A stretch of 43,004 nt of DNA from Bacillota bacterium (GTDB lineage: Bacteria > Bacillota_C > Negativicutes > JAEYSJ01). A model generated the notes under the pieces. The model searched no databases. It was not told where the DNA came from and saw nothing but the letters and a program-made list of their open reading frames with translations. The first letter of the stretch is position 1. Each line of letters starts with the position of its first letter. Made by a program: the position numbers and the translations under genes. Below, in pieces: positions 16,907 to 25,127 of the stretch. The DNA is taken from the NCBI GenBank assembly GCA_023434855.1, contig JAEYSJ010000388.1:1-43004 (forward strand). The letters run 5' to 3'.

Positions 16907-16929
16907 GACGCCACTTGAAAAGCGGCGCC
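16907..16929 (-). terminator. GC-rich hairpin after the 178-aa membrane protein gene
   Basis: On the minus strand GGCGCC and GGCGTC pair around an 11-base loop and are followed by AATTTTGTTTTT. It lies about 110 bases after the stop of the gene ending at 17038. Confidence 0.5.
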
Positions 16930-17037
16930 AGTTCGCATATTTTCTTGATATCTTACGATAGTCCTTTTTATTAAGTGTCCATTAGTCCTGGAACAGTCTA
17001 GAATCCTGTTTGGCCTATTTTTCTAACGTTTAATGCT

Positions 17038-17574
17038 CTATTGATTATCCGGATCATCTCGTTGTTCGCCGGGTAACGGTTTTGCAGATGCTGGTTGTAA
17101 TTTTGCTAAAAGGCCGGCCTGCTCAGATGTCGTCAATATATGATCTTGCCATCGCAGGTAGGCATAAATTCCAGATGCTGTGAGAATATGGATTAACAAC
17201 ATTTGTGAGTCACTAAGATTTATTTCTACAACACCCCTACTTACAAACCAAGAATATATGAAAAAAGATGCGATAAAATCAATGATAAAATTAGTCGCAA
17301 AATACACCCATAATTTTTGATAGGTATATTTAAATATCCATATAATGCTTATAGGGTAAATACCATAAACAAAAGGTTCAATCTCATTAAGTGGAAAAAC
17401 ATTTTCTTTGATAACCCACCATTTCAATGTAATACCCATATCAGCAATCGTTACGACTATGAGAGAACCCAACAAAGCAGCCGGCATATAACGTTTAATA
17501 TCTTCCTTTTTTAGAAACAGAATAGATAACCAAGGAAGAATTACCGAAGACCATAGTATAAATTGATTACTCAT
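17038..17574 (-). CDS. Multi-pass membrane protein, unknown (CBO0543-like)
   Basis: A 178-aa protein with about five hydrophobic segments: FILWSSVILPWLSILFL, AALLGSLIVVTIADMGI, FVYGIYPISIIWIF, YFATNFIIDFIASFFIYSW, MLLIHILTASGIYAYL. A short hydrophilic, Pro/Gln-rich tail ends PGEQRDDPDNQ. The ATG at 17574 has CGGAGG 7 bases before it. The pattern resembles small membrane proteins of the CBO0543 type common in spore-forming Firmicutes, whose role is unknown. I am sure that it is a gene and not sure of the family. Confidence 0.75.
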   Translation of the reverse strand: MSNQFILWSSVILPWLSILFLKKEDIKRYMPAALLGSLIVVTIADMGITLKWWVIKENVFPLNEIEPFVYGIYPISIIWIFKYTYQKLWVYFATNFIIDFIASFFIYSWFVSRGVVEINLSDSQMLLIHILTASGIYAYLRWQDHILTTSEQAGLLAKLQPASAKPLPGEQRDDPDNQ

Positions 17575-17691
17575 CGTAAACCTCCGGATGTTATTAATAT
17601 ATATAACTTAATTTGTGTTCATTACTTTAGTTCTATTCAATGAGATAAAAATCCGAGACAAAAAATTAACTATAAGGCCCAATAGGAGCAC

Positions 17692-17721
17692 AGGAAGCAA
17701 CGGGACGGTTATTCCGTTTCT
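17692..17721. repeat. GGAAGCAACGGGACGGTT dispersed repeat
   Basis: GGAAGCAACGGGACGGTTAT followed by TCCGTTTC, in the gap between the 178-aa and 297-aa genes. It is the same family as the units at 15173, 15383 and 16866. Confidence 0.6.
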
Positions 17722-17731
17722 GAATTACCCT

Positions 17732-18625
17732 TTATTCCGTAACAACTATATTGATCTTTTGCGATTTATTCCAATTATAGCCTCCGGGGATAATCGTAAC
17801 AGTAATATTTCCTGGTTCATCCGCTATAAGAAAATGGCCAAAATCATCCTTTGCCATTTTTAGCTGTTTATTTGCACTATACATGATCCGAGTACTAATG
17901 CCGAATTTGGTTCGCACTAAAAATAATCTTTGTCCCTTTTTTAGATAAATAGTATTATTCGTCAAAATTACATTCTGATCGGCGTCAATCCAGTATTCAA
18001 TTTTTTTATCTCCCTGTTCATAACTATTACGTTCTAACCCCAGCAATACCGGTGTCTCTTGAAATGAACTGCCATTCCAGGTAAAGTATTTCGCTTGATC
18101 TGAAGAACTTTCGACTATCTTTCCGGGATTAATCCAAACGTCACCTTGGAAAATACCAGACCGCTGCAATAAAATCTCTATGTTATTGCTGACTGCTCCA
18201 TAAACTTTGTAGTCTAAATATCCGCCGCTTCCCGCACTAAAGTAGGTAATGAATACGTCGCGACCATCATCAAATATTTTCCCTGTTAGCATTTGCAAAA
18301 CAGGCTGCTCGGCAGTAGTTTCAAATACTTTTTCAAACTTGTTAGTTTCATTGCTATACGATAGTACGCAAATATAATATTCTTTTGAAAAGGGTTTACT
18401 CTCTTTAGGCTTACTTTGGATAATAATATCAGTATAATCCTTATTCATGATTTTAGCGTAGTCTACCTGCTGTAATTCAATGCCTGCCGGCAGATACTCT
18501 TGTATGTTTACATTATGAGGATCTTGGTTTGCTAAACGTTTGGCCACTACTATTTGGTGAAAAGCGGCTATACCCGCTACTGAGAAACTAGTCAATACGA
18601 TTAATATTATGATTAACTTTTTCAT
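17732..18625 (-). CDS. Signal-anchored extracytoplasmic protein of unknown function
   Basis: A 297-aa protein with an N-terminal signal or anchor (KKLIIILIVLTSFSVAGIAAF) and otherwise soluble, mostly beta-strand character. The middle contains FDDGRDVFITYFSAGSGGYL and YKVYGAVSNNIEIL, as in proteins with VCBS or propeller-like repeats. The last 70 residues (KKGQRLFLVRTKFGIST... to KINIVVTE) look like an Ig-fold of the bacterial Ig-like type, ending in alternating hydrophobic residues. No family is recognised with confidence. The ATG at 18625 has AGGGTGG about 14 bases upstream, which is loose. It stands alone between a membrane protein gene and a divergent regulator. Confidence 0.75.
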   Translation of the reverse strand: MKKLIIILIVLTSFSVAGIAAFHQIVVAKRLANQDPHNVNIQEYLPAGIELQQVDYAKIMNKDYTDIIIQSKPKESKPFSKEYYICVLSYSNETNKFEKVFETTAEQPVLQMLTGKIFDDGRDVFITYFSAGSGGYLDYKVYGAVSNNIEILLQRSGIFQGDVWINPGKIVESSSDQAKYFTWNGSSFQETPVLLGLERNSYEQGDKKIEYWIDADQNVILTNNTIYLKKGQRLFLVRTKFGISTRIMYSANKQLKMAKDDFGHFLIADEPGNITVTIIPGGYNWNKSQKINIVVTE

Positions 18626-18791
18626 AATAGCAATGTGCCACCCTTTCTTCCCGCAATTAATGCTTGTTATGTTTCGACAGTCGGACCTGGTTTTCCTACC
18701 GGGACGTTCATTATGTTGTTAACAAGGAACGTCCTCACATGTCACCAAATTTTTACTTAATTATAAATATATATTATAGAGGTAATTTATA

Positions 18792-18834
18792 AACTCCCTA
18801 GAGTTAGGCGATAACACTGACATCTTGTTATAAT
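18792..18834 (+). promoter_or_regulatory. Extended -10 promoter and adjacent palindrome before the Xre gene
   Basis: TGTTATAAT at 18826-18834 is an extended -10 box 33 bases before the Xre start. A palindrome AACTC-CCTA-GAGTT lies at 18792-18805, in the -35 to -42 region, a natural operator position for autoregulation. No good -35 hexamer is seen, consistent with an extended -10. Confidence 0.45.
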
Positions 18835-18866
18835 TTTTTTAACCAATTAAGTTATCGGAGGAAATA

Positions 18867-19160
18867 ATGGATATCGCTAAACGAATTTTAGAACTATGCG
18901 AGCAAAACTACGTGACTGTTAACCATTTGGCTGAAATTTCATTTTTGACGCAGTCAACATTGCAAAATATAGTTTCCGGAAGGAATAAAACTGTTCAAGT
19001 TGATACAATTGAGAAGATTTGCATTGGATTAGACATTACTTTAGCAGAATTTTTCACCGAAAAAGAACCAGAGTTTCCACCTGAAGCTATGAAAGAATTA
19101 AAACTTTTTAAAGAGTATTTAGAATATAAATATATTATCAAAGAAAAAACCGGCGAATAG
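18867..19160 (+). CDS. Small Xre-family DNA-binding regulator
   Basis: A 97-aa protein whose first 65 residues form a Cro/C1-type helix-turn-helix: ILELCEQNYVTVNHLAEISF, then TLQNIVSGRNKTVQVDTIEK, then ICIGLDITLAEFF. The tail is acidic and helical (PEAMKELKLFKEYLEYKY), probably for dimer contact. GGAGG lies 7 bases before the ATG at 18867. The stop codon is embedded in a strong terminator hairpin. Proteins of this size and type are common house-keeping or phage-derived repressors. Its targets may include its own promoter and the small gene downstream. Confidence 0.9.
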   Translation: MDIAKRILELCEQNYVTVNHLAEISFLTQSTLQNIVSGRNKTVQVDTIEKICIGLDITLAEFFTEKEPEFPPEAMKELKLFKEYLEYKYIIKEKTGE

Positions 19161-19170
19161 CCGGTTTTTT
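19144..19170 (+). terminator. Terminator overlapping the Xre stop codon
   Basis: AAAAAACCGGC (19144-19154) pairs with GCCGGTTTTTT (19160-19170) around 5 bases. The TAG stop (19158-19160) sits in the loop and right arm. Confidence 0.85.
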
Positions 19171-19208
19171 GATGTTTTAAGCAGGAATTTCTAATAGTTT
19201 ATGGTAAT

Positions 19209-19260
19209 ATTAACTCATATGGGTTAAAAATATAAAAGCAATTAGTCCTAATGAGTTAAT
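19209..19260. promoter_or_regulatory. Inverted ATTAACTCAT / ATGAGTTAAT pair before the 57-aa gene
   Basis: ATTAACTCAT at 19209-19218 and ATGAGTTAAT at 19251-19260 are perfect inverses 32 bases apart, within the 70 bases before the small gene at 19277. They could be a paired operator bound by a looping repressor such as the adjacent Xre protein. Function is inferred. Confidence 0.35.
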
Positions 19261-19276
19261 AAAAGGGGGACAAAAA

Positions 19277-19450
19277 ATGAAAGTATATTGTGAAGGCAGG
19301 TATATAGCTACCTTAGATGGTACAAAGTTTGAAATACATAATGGGGAACAAGTAGTTTTCTCTGGGAAATTTCCTGAATACTACGAACCAAAGGCATTAT
19401 TTAAAGCATGGAAATGTGCAGAACAAATTAAATACCCGGTCAGCAATTAA
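19277..19450 (+). CDS. Small 57-aa protein, unknown
   Basis: ATG at 19277 preceded by GGGGG 7 bases upstream, ending TAA at 19448-19450. The protein starts MKVYCEGRYIATLDGTKFEI and ends KYPVSN. It looks like a compact beta-hairpin plus helix (KALFKAWKCAEQIKY) with two cysteines. I do not recognise it. A hairpin with a T-rich tail follows at once, so it is a complete one-gene unit. Confidence 0.6.
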   Translation: MKVYCEGRYIATLDGTKFEIHNGEQVVFSGKFPEYYEPKALFKAWKCAEQIKYPVSN

Positions 19451-19476
19451 GCTAAACCGAGTTTATCGAAAGGAAT

Positions 19477-19503
19477 AAAACCTGGCTGGCGTTGGCCGGT
19501 TTT
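19477..19503 (+). terminator. Hairpin after the 57-aa gene
   Basis: AAAACCTGGC and GGCCGGTTTT pair at 8 of 10 positions and are followed by ATTTCTATTCTT. Confidence 0.6.
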
Positions 19504-19547
19504 ATTTCTATTCTTATAACGTGAAGACCTCACAACCGAAAGTGTTA

Positions 19548-19607
19548 GGGGACAGGCCCCCTGACACAAGAAAGCTACTCTTTGCTTATCTCCATGTCAA
19601 TGTCCCT
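19548..19607. repeat. Dispersed GGGGACAG repeat, copy 2
   Basis: It matches copy 1 at 16224-16289 across the core CTGACACAAGAAAGCTACTC and the following TTATCTCCATGT. The right inverted end is shortened (TGTCCCT). Confidence 0.75.
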
Positions 19608-19666
19608 GGTCTTCGACACATATGCACCTTTCACTATGACATGTCATGATACCATCTTGACTTTTC

Positions 19667-20272
19667 CTATCCGAAATACCGTACTAAACAATTAATCAAA
19701 ACTCTCTTTAGCGTCTGACCATTCGAATTTAGCTGATCTTTTAAATCCAAACAGAACTTTCCCCATAAACCGCCCAATATTAATGGTGATATTATAATCG
19801 TAAGATATTTATATATATATTCAGGAAGTATTCTATTTTCATTAGACTGTGGGTAATAACACACGAAAGCAACAAAGGCCAACATAGTCGCCAAAAGTGC
19901 TCCGATAAATGACACTGCTGTTTTATACTGCTTTTCATTAAAAGAAAAAGCTCCGTATCCCCAAATCACAATATATGAAATTGTTAATACCGCAAACTGA
20001 TACAATCCTTCACTCTTACTTATGGACTGTTCTCCTCCGAATAGAGCCACGCTAAGCAAAACTGGTACAGTAATCAGCCAAAAAATTATCGTTATAACAA
20101 TCTTCGCCAATTTAGACAACAAGAGATTAATCACTACGTAGGTCAAAATCCAGAGATAATAATACAAGTCATTCACTTGTGGATGATATTGAAACCAAAT
20201 CCAAGCTAATCCGATAACTAACATAGTAAATAGAAAAAATTGACTTACTTTATCATCTGGCCTACTTATCAA
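19667..20272 (-). CDS. Six-segment membrane protein, unknown
   Basis: A 201-aa protein with about six hydrophobic helices, from FFLFTMLVIGLAWIWF near residue 12 to YLTIIISPLILGGLWG near residue 162. The ends are hydrophilic. The start is a TTG at 20272 placed 8 bases after GGAGG. It lies 29 bases downstream of the 5'-nucleotidase gene on the same strand, so the two are probably co-transcribed. No family is recognised and no catalytic motif is visible. Confidence 0.75.
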   Translation of the reverse strand: MISRPDDKVSQFFLFTMLVIGLAWIWFQYHPQVNDLYYYLWILTYVVINLLLSKLAKIVITIIFWLITVPVLLSVALFGGEQSISKSEGLYQFAVLTISYIVIWGYGAFSFNEKQYKTAVSFIGALLATMLAFVAFVCYYPQSNENRILPEYIYKYLTIIISPLILGGLWGKFCLDLKDQLNSNGQTLKRVLINCLVRYFG

Positions 20273-20301
20273 AATTCTCGCCTCCTGTTAGAATACGTTT
20301 A

Positions 20302-21216
20302 CTACATTTTTCCCTCTTGGACTAATTCTTTATAGGGAACACGTGCCACTGGAACTAGCATAGATGCAGGTTTGCAGTGTATATCTTGGTCATCAAAAAA
20401 TATATGTGCCCCAAATGCTTTAAGAATTTCATCTTTTGCAACTCCGCCCAAGAAAAAAGACTCATCTACCCTGACTTTCCATTCTCTAAGTGTTCTTATT
20501 ACTCTTTCATGAGCCGGACTGTTACGTGCTGTCACCAAAGCCGTACGAATAGGAGTAGGATCAACTTCCATTTCATGCTGCAAATACGATAATGTCTTAA
20601 GTAACTTGGCAAAAGGACCTTCGGGTAACGGTTTTTTTGCATTTTTACTTTCATGTTCCAAGAAAGCTTGTAGACCTTGTGTTTGATATATCTTCTCAGA
20701 TTCGTCAGAAAAAAGAACGGCATCTCCATCAAAAGCTATCCGTATTTGATCAATTGTTGTCTGGCAATCACCTTGAAAGTCATAAATTAATCCAGCAGCA
20801 ACTCCTGCATTTATAGCGGCTTGTACATCTTGTTCAAAAGCCGATAAAAATAAATCTACCTGAAAAGCTTTTAGATATGGAGCTAAAGACGCCCCACCTG
20901 TTAAGGCTGCGCGGGTTATATCCAAGCCATAATGAGAGATGGAATTGAAAATTCTCAAACTTGTATCAGCACTGTTCCTCGACATTACAATTACTTCAGT
21001 TTTTCTTTTATTTTGCGTAATTTCATTTAGCCGAAGAATGGCTTTAACTAGAGGAAAGCCCGCTCCTGGAACTAAGATTTCATCTTCATGCGTTCTTTGG
21101 TATTCAGAGTATGCATCCAAACCGTTCTTTTCATATATTTCATTCTCATAAGAAAGATTAAACAGTGCTCTAGATGATATACCAATTACAAGATACTTAG
21201 ACAAGTCATATGCCAT
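20302..21216 (-). CDS. Cytosolic-type 5'-nucleotidase (PF06189-like)
   Basis: A 304-aa cytoplasmic protein. Typical family stretches are YLVIGISSRALFNL at the N-terminus, VPGAGFPLVKAIL, VIVMSRNSADTSLRIFNS, IRIAFDGDAVLFSDESE (the HAD-type DGDAVLF segment), ALVTARNSPAHERVIRTL and FFLGGVAKDEILKAFGAHIFFDDQ. These correspond to cytosolic 5'-nucleotidase I-like enzymes that dephosphorylate nucleoside monophosphates. The ATG at 21216 follows GAAGGAAGG. It sits right after the restriction-modification operon on the same strand (59 bases). Whether it belongs to that defence system is not shown. Confidence 0.88.
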   Translation of the reverse strand: MAYDLSKYLVIGISSRALFNLSYENEIYEKNGLDAYSEYQRTHEDEILVPGAGFPLVKAILRLNEITQNKRKTEVIVMSRNSADTSLRIFNSISHYGLDITRAALTGGASLAPYLKAFQVDLFLSAFEQDVQAAINAGVAAGLIYDFQGDCQTTIDQIRIAFDGDAVLFSDESEKIYQTQGLQAFLEHESKNAKKPLPEGPFAKLLKTLSYLQHEMEVDPTPIRTALVTARNSPAHERVIRTLREWKVRVDESFFLGGVAKDEILKAFGAHIFFDDQDIHCKPASMLVPVARVPYKELVQEGKM

Positions 21217-21274
21217 TTAGAACCTTCCTTCTTTAAATTGGTTGATCTTTTTAATAAATGAGGAACTTCATTTC

Positions 21275-21997
21275 TCATAAACTTCTAATCACTTCTTCAT
21301 CCAGCACTCTCTTGCGCTCTTTCCAATCTGGCATGAGGCTAGTCATGAAACCATAAAAATCAGCGTTATGGCTCCTATGAATGAAGTGTACCAATTCATG
21401 CAAGATAACATATTCAATGCAATACTTGGGAGCTTTAATGAGTTCATAATTAAGGATTATAATTCTTTTATCCTTAACACATGAACCCCAGCGAGCTTTC
21501 ATTGTCCTAATTGTAAACTCCGGCTTTTTTACTTCGTATTTCTCAATCACCGAAAATACCTTCTCTAGAATATCCCCAAAAACCCTATCTGCTCTTTCTC
21601 TAAACCACCGATTAACTATAGTTGATTTTCTTTTTACGTTAAACCTTTCTTTGACCGTCAGTTTTAAATATCCCCGGCTATACCGAATATTTTCGGGTGT
21701 TCCCTCGATAACCTTCAGACGCATCTGTTTGCCAAGATACTTGAAAGTTTCACCGCTAACATATTCTTTTTCTTGTACGGCTTCCGGCTGCGCATTGCTG
21801 AAATATACGGTATTTTTGATGATCCAGGATGCCTTACTTTTCACAAAATCGCAAATCACGTTAAGTGGTACCCGCTCATTGGCCGAAACCATAACCGTCA
21901 TGTCCGGTTTGAGATTTAAATTCAGGTTTCGCACCCTTTTACGCCTTAGTTCAAACCGGATTGTTTGATCCCGCCAGACTATTTCATGTATTTCCAT
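21275..21997 (-). CDS. YgjP/SprT-like zinc metallopeptidase of the restriction operon
   Basis: A 240-aa protein of the YgjP (DUF45, PF01863; often called M48 family) type. The N-terminal half is basic and beta-rich (RRKRVRNLNLNLKPD). The C-terminal half has KARWGSC, then the zinc site HELVHFIHRSHNADF at about residue 200, with the expected HExxH-x5-H pattern. The ATG at 21997 is 9 bases from the HsdR stop, so it is the last gene of the type I restriction-modification operon. Proteins of this family are repeatedly found beside hsdR. Their role there is not established; proteolytic control of the endonuclease subunit is a reasonable guess. Confidence 0.9.
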   Translation of the reverse strand: MEIHEIVWRDQTIRFELRRKRVRNLNLNLKPDMTVMVSANERVPLNVICDFVKSKASWIIKNTVYFSNAQPEAVQEKEYVSGETFKYLGKQMRLKVIEGTPENIRYSRGYLKLTVKERFNVKRKSTIVNRWFRERADRVFGDILEKVFSVIEKYEVKKPEFTIRTMKARWGSCVKDKRIIILNYELIKAPKYCIEYVILHELVHFIHRSHNADFYGFMTSLMPDWKERKRVLDEEVIRSL

Positions 21998-22006
21998 GGC
22001 CTACCC

Positions 22007-25000
22007 CTAATATCTTCTGAGAGCAACGGTTTTGACATTTTCAATGATTTTGTCAATTTGCTCATAAGGAAGGCGAAGATCATGCTTTCTTTGATACAAA
22101 TAGAGCAAATCGTCAATTTGCTGCGCTATTTTATTATGCACCTCAATATTGTCATGCCAGTCCACCTTGGAATGTTTATCAATAATAATGTCTATATCCA
22201 TCGCCAGCATGGCCAATATATCTGCTTTATTACCATCGGTGCAATATTCCGCTACCTCTTCACAGACAACTCCATAAAACGCCTGGGCATGAGGGTGATT
22301 ACGTATGCTTTCGGGATATTCCACACCGGAGTATCCCCGGCGAAAGTCTTGCAGGATATCAGTCATTCGTTTAAGATATTCCGCTTCTGATATACGTCTT
22401 TCCTTATACTGGGCAAGCGTCTCTTCAATCCGCTCGGAAAACTTTTTATAGAAAGCAGGATTTTCGTCCCACTTAGCATCGATCCGTTTTGACATGCGCG
22501 TCATGATGGCATCGGCTTTAGCTCTGTTTGAACCCAAACGCTGCAGTTCCTCTTCAAAGCACTTTTCGTCCAATATGTCTACCGGATTGGTGATGCGAAT
22601 GACTTCTTCCGCCGCAATATACTGATCCATTAGTTTTTGCATTTTTGCTTCATACTCTTTGTGATCAATACTGTCAGAATACTGGAGCTTAACGGCTTTG
22701 CGCAATTCTTGCCAGAACTTCATCTCTATTTTATATTGGTCAAGTTCTTCTTGTTTAAGAGCATTATAAACCTGTTCTGATTCAAGCGCGATGGCAAGAT
22801 GCTTCCCAAAGCCGCACAGATACTCATAGAACAATTCCCGTTTTTCCTCATCTGCCAGCAAGACTGCATATTCTTCCTGGTCTAGCTTGTTTTTCACCGG
22901 CGCAAATAAATCTATGATACAGGAATGATAGTGCCGTAAAGTCCCGATAATGCTAATCACATCACGGATAGCGCCCTTCAAGTCCTGCGGATCAAAGTTT
23001 TCCAGACCACATTCACCTACATACATACCAAGAGCTTCATCCAATTTTTCCAACAAGCCCCGGTAATCCATAATCAGGCCGTAATCCTTCCCCTCATATA
23101 GCCGGTTTACACGAGCAATGGCCTGTAGCAGGGTGTGTTCTTTCAGCGGTTTATCGATATAAAGAACAGTAGCGCGGGGGGCGTCAAAACCGGTTAACAG
23201 CTTGTCAACTACAATCAGCAAATCCGGTTCATCGCCATTAACAAAATCATCTTTGATGGCATCCTCATAAGCTTCAGACGTGCCATGCCGCTCCATCATC
23301 CGATTCCAGAACCGGACAACTTTATCCTTAGACTCTTCATCCACCGCAGTATAGCCTTCCCGCTGATCAGGGGGTGACACCACTACGGCAACATTGAGAT
23401 CGCCCAGTTCTTCAAAAGCCTCCAGATATCTTACAGCTTCCACTTTACTGTTTGTTGCCAACATAGCCTTAAACTGCGTTCCCTGAACTTTGTAGTTATT
23501 TAGAAAATGCTCATTGATGTCAAAGGCGATTAACTTCAGTCTTTGGTCGCTGGAGGCAATGCGCTCAAACTGGCTCCATTTTTGTTCGACCTCTTCCCGC
23601 TGATGATCGTTCAAGTTCCGGCAAATAATTGCCAACTGGTTATCAATGGCTTTACGATTGACACTTTGGTCAACCATTTTGCCCTCATATAAAAGCGGTA
23701 CAATCGCCTTGTCTCTGACACCGTCGGCAATGGTGTATTTGTGGATGAGCTTGCCGAATTTAACCATGGTGTTTTTCTCACTCTTCATCAGCGGTGTTCC
23801 GGTAAAGCCAAGATAACAGGCGTTGGGAAAGACTTTTTTCATTTTGGTGTGAAGTTCACCGTACTGGGTGCGGTGCGATTCATCCACTAATATAAAGACA
23901 TCCCTTGACAGTATCGGCTTTTGGTTATCTGCTGCCGTGTCAAATTTATGTACAAGTGTAGTAATTACATCAGCGCTATTACTGTTGATCAGGTCCACCA
24001 GATTGCGACCAGTGGTGGCCCGATGGGCTTTCAAACGGGTATGGTTAAAGGTGCGATGAATCTGCTTGTCCAATTCCACTCGGTCGGTCACCACCAATAC
24101 TTTCGGATGGCAATCACTTAGCATAGAAAGAATATATTTTGCTACCATAACCATAGTCAACGATTTGCCTGAACCTTGTGTATGCCACACAACCCCTGAT
24201 TGCCGGTTGCCATCTTTGTCTATCTCTGTAATGGTTCGAATAATTTCGCGAATAGCGAAGAACTGTTGATACCGGGCAATTTTTTTGACGGTATTGTCAA
24301 ACAGGGTAAAAAACTGGGTAAGTTCCAGCAGTCGTTGGGGATGAAACAAAGAAATGATATTTTCATCCTGTTTCGTAGGCAGGCGCCCCTGCACTATACG
24401 TCTTATCTCTTCCTTCAGCCATGTATCGTCTTCTTCCCGCCACAAGGACCAAAACTTTTCCGGCGTGCCGCAAGTAGCATACATGGTATCGTTTTTATTG
24501 GTGGCCATAAGGATCTGCGTATATTTGAAGAGCTGCGGAATATAGTTTTTGCTCTGATTGCGCAGCATTTGGCTGATGCCCTGTTTCATGGCAATCGAAG
24601 CCTTTTTACATTCAATCACCGTAAAGGGAATGCCATTTACAAACAGGACAATATCCGGGCGGGCAGTTCCCTGCCCGTCTTGTCGTTCAACCGCAAACTC
24701 ATCTACCACATGAAACAGGTTATTCTCCGGCGTTTCCCAGTCTACGAATTTCAGGTTAAAGCTCCGTTTGGTACCATCGTGCAGAGTTTCTTGATAACTG
24801 CGCCCCAACATCAGGCTGTCATATATTTTTTCATTGGTTTTGACCAGCCCGTCCGTCAGAGCTTCGTCAATATCCTGCATCGCCTGCCGGATATTCTTCT
24901 CACTGAATTTGCAGGGTTTACCTTTGTAAGTAAAGCCGTTCAATGCTTCCAGCTGGCTTCGCAGAACACCTTTTAGCAGCACATTATACAAATTGCCGCG

Positions 25001-25111
25001 TTGCCGTTTAACCTCTTCAGTGTGCATATAGGCATATCCTAATACCGATAGTACCTCAATAGCCGGTAGTTGCGAAATATACAGCTCATCATATTCTTTG
25101 GCTTTTGGCAT
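22007..25111 (-). CDS. hsdR: Type I restriction endonuclease subunit R (HsdR)
   Basis: A 1034-aa motor and nuclease subunit. The N-terminal nuclease has the PD-(D/E)XK pattern in RPDIVLFVNGIPFTVIECKK (about residues 149-168). The SF2 helicase core has Walker A TQGSGKS (about 311-317), DESH (about 409), GFTGTP (about 433) and motif VI QAIARVNR, with DKLLTGFDAP before it. The C-terminal 300 residues are helical and would contact HsdM. The ATG at 25111 follows GGGAGAG. A GTG at 25141 is in frame but lacks a ribosome site. Length is normal. It cleaves DNA after ATP-driven translocation when the HsdM/HsdS complex meets unmodified sites. Confidence 0.97.
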   Translation of the reverse strand: MPKAKEYDELYISQLPAIEVLSVLGYAYMHTEEVKRQRGNLYNVLLKGVLRSQLEALNGFTYKGKPCKFSEKNIRQAMQDIDEALTDGLVKTNEKIYDSLMLGRSYQETLHDGTKRSFNLKFVDWETPENNLFHVVDEFAVERQDGQGTARPDIVLFVNGIPFTVIECKKASIAMKQGISQMLRNQSKNYIPQLFKYTQILMATNKNDTMYATCGTPEKFWSLWREEDDTWLKEEIRRIVQGRLPTKQDENIISLFHPQRLLELTQFFTLFDNTVKKIARYQQFFAIREIIRTITEIDKDGNRQSGVVWHTQGSGKSLTMVMVAKYILSMLSDCHPKVLVVTDRVELDKQIHRTFNHTRLKAHRATTGRNLVDLINSNSADVITTLVHKFDTAADNQKPILSRDVFILVDESHRTQYGELHTKMKKVFPNACYLGFTGTPLMKSEKNTMVKFGKLIHKYTIADGVRDKAIVPLLYEGKMVDQSVNRKAIDNQLAIICRNLNDHQREEVEQKWSQFERIASSDQRLKLIAFDINEHFLNNYKVQGTQFKAMLATNSKVEAVRYLEAFEELGDLNVAVVVSPPDQREGYTAVDEESKDKVVRFWNRMMERHGTSEAYEDAIKDDFVNGDEPDLLIVVDKLLTGFDAPRATVLYIDKPLKEHTLLQAIARVNRLYEGKDYGLIMDYRGLLEKLDEALGMYVGECGLENFDPQDLKGAIRDVISIIGTLRHYHSCIIDLFAPVKNKLDQEEYAVLLADEEKRELFYEYLCGFGKHLAIALESEQVYNALKQEELDQYKIEMKFWQELRKAVKLQYSDSIDHKEYEAKMQKLMDQYIAAEEVIRITNPVDILDEKCFEEELQRLGSNRAKADAIMTRMSKRIDAKWDENPAFYKKFSERIEETLAQYKERRISEAEYLKRMTDILQDFRRGYSGVEYPESIRNHPHAQAFYGVVCEEVAEYCTDGNKADILAMLAMDIDIIIDKHSKVDWHDNIEVHNKIAQQIDDLLYLYQRKHDLRLPYEQIDKIIENVKTVALRRY

Positions 25112-25127
25112 GGTGACATCTCTCCCT

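Noticed and set aside
24200..24976. 258-codon + strand frame opposite hsdR
   Set aside because: hsdR motifs on the minus strand are unambiguous; the + frame lacks a ribosome site.
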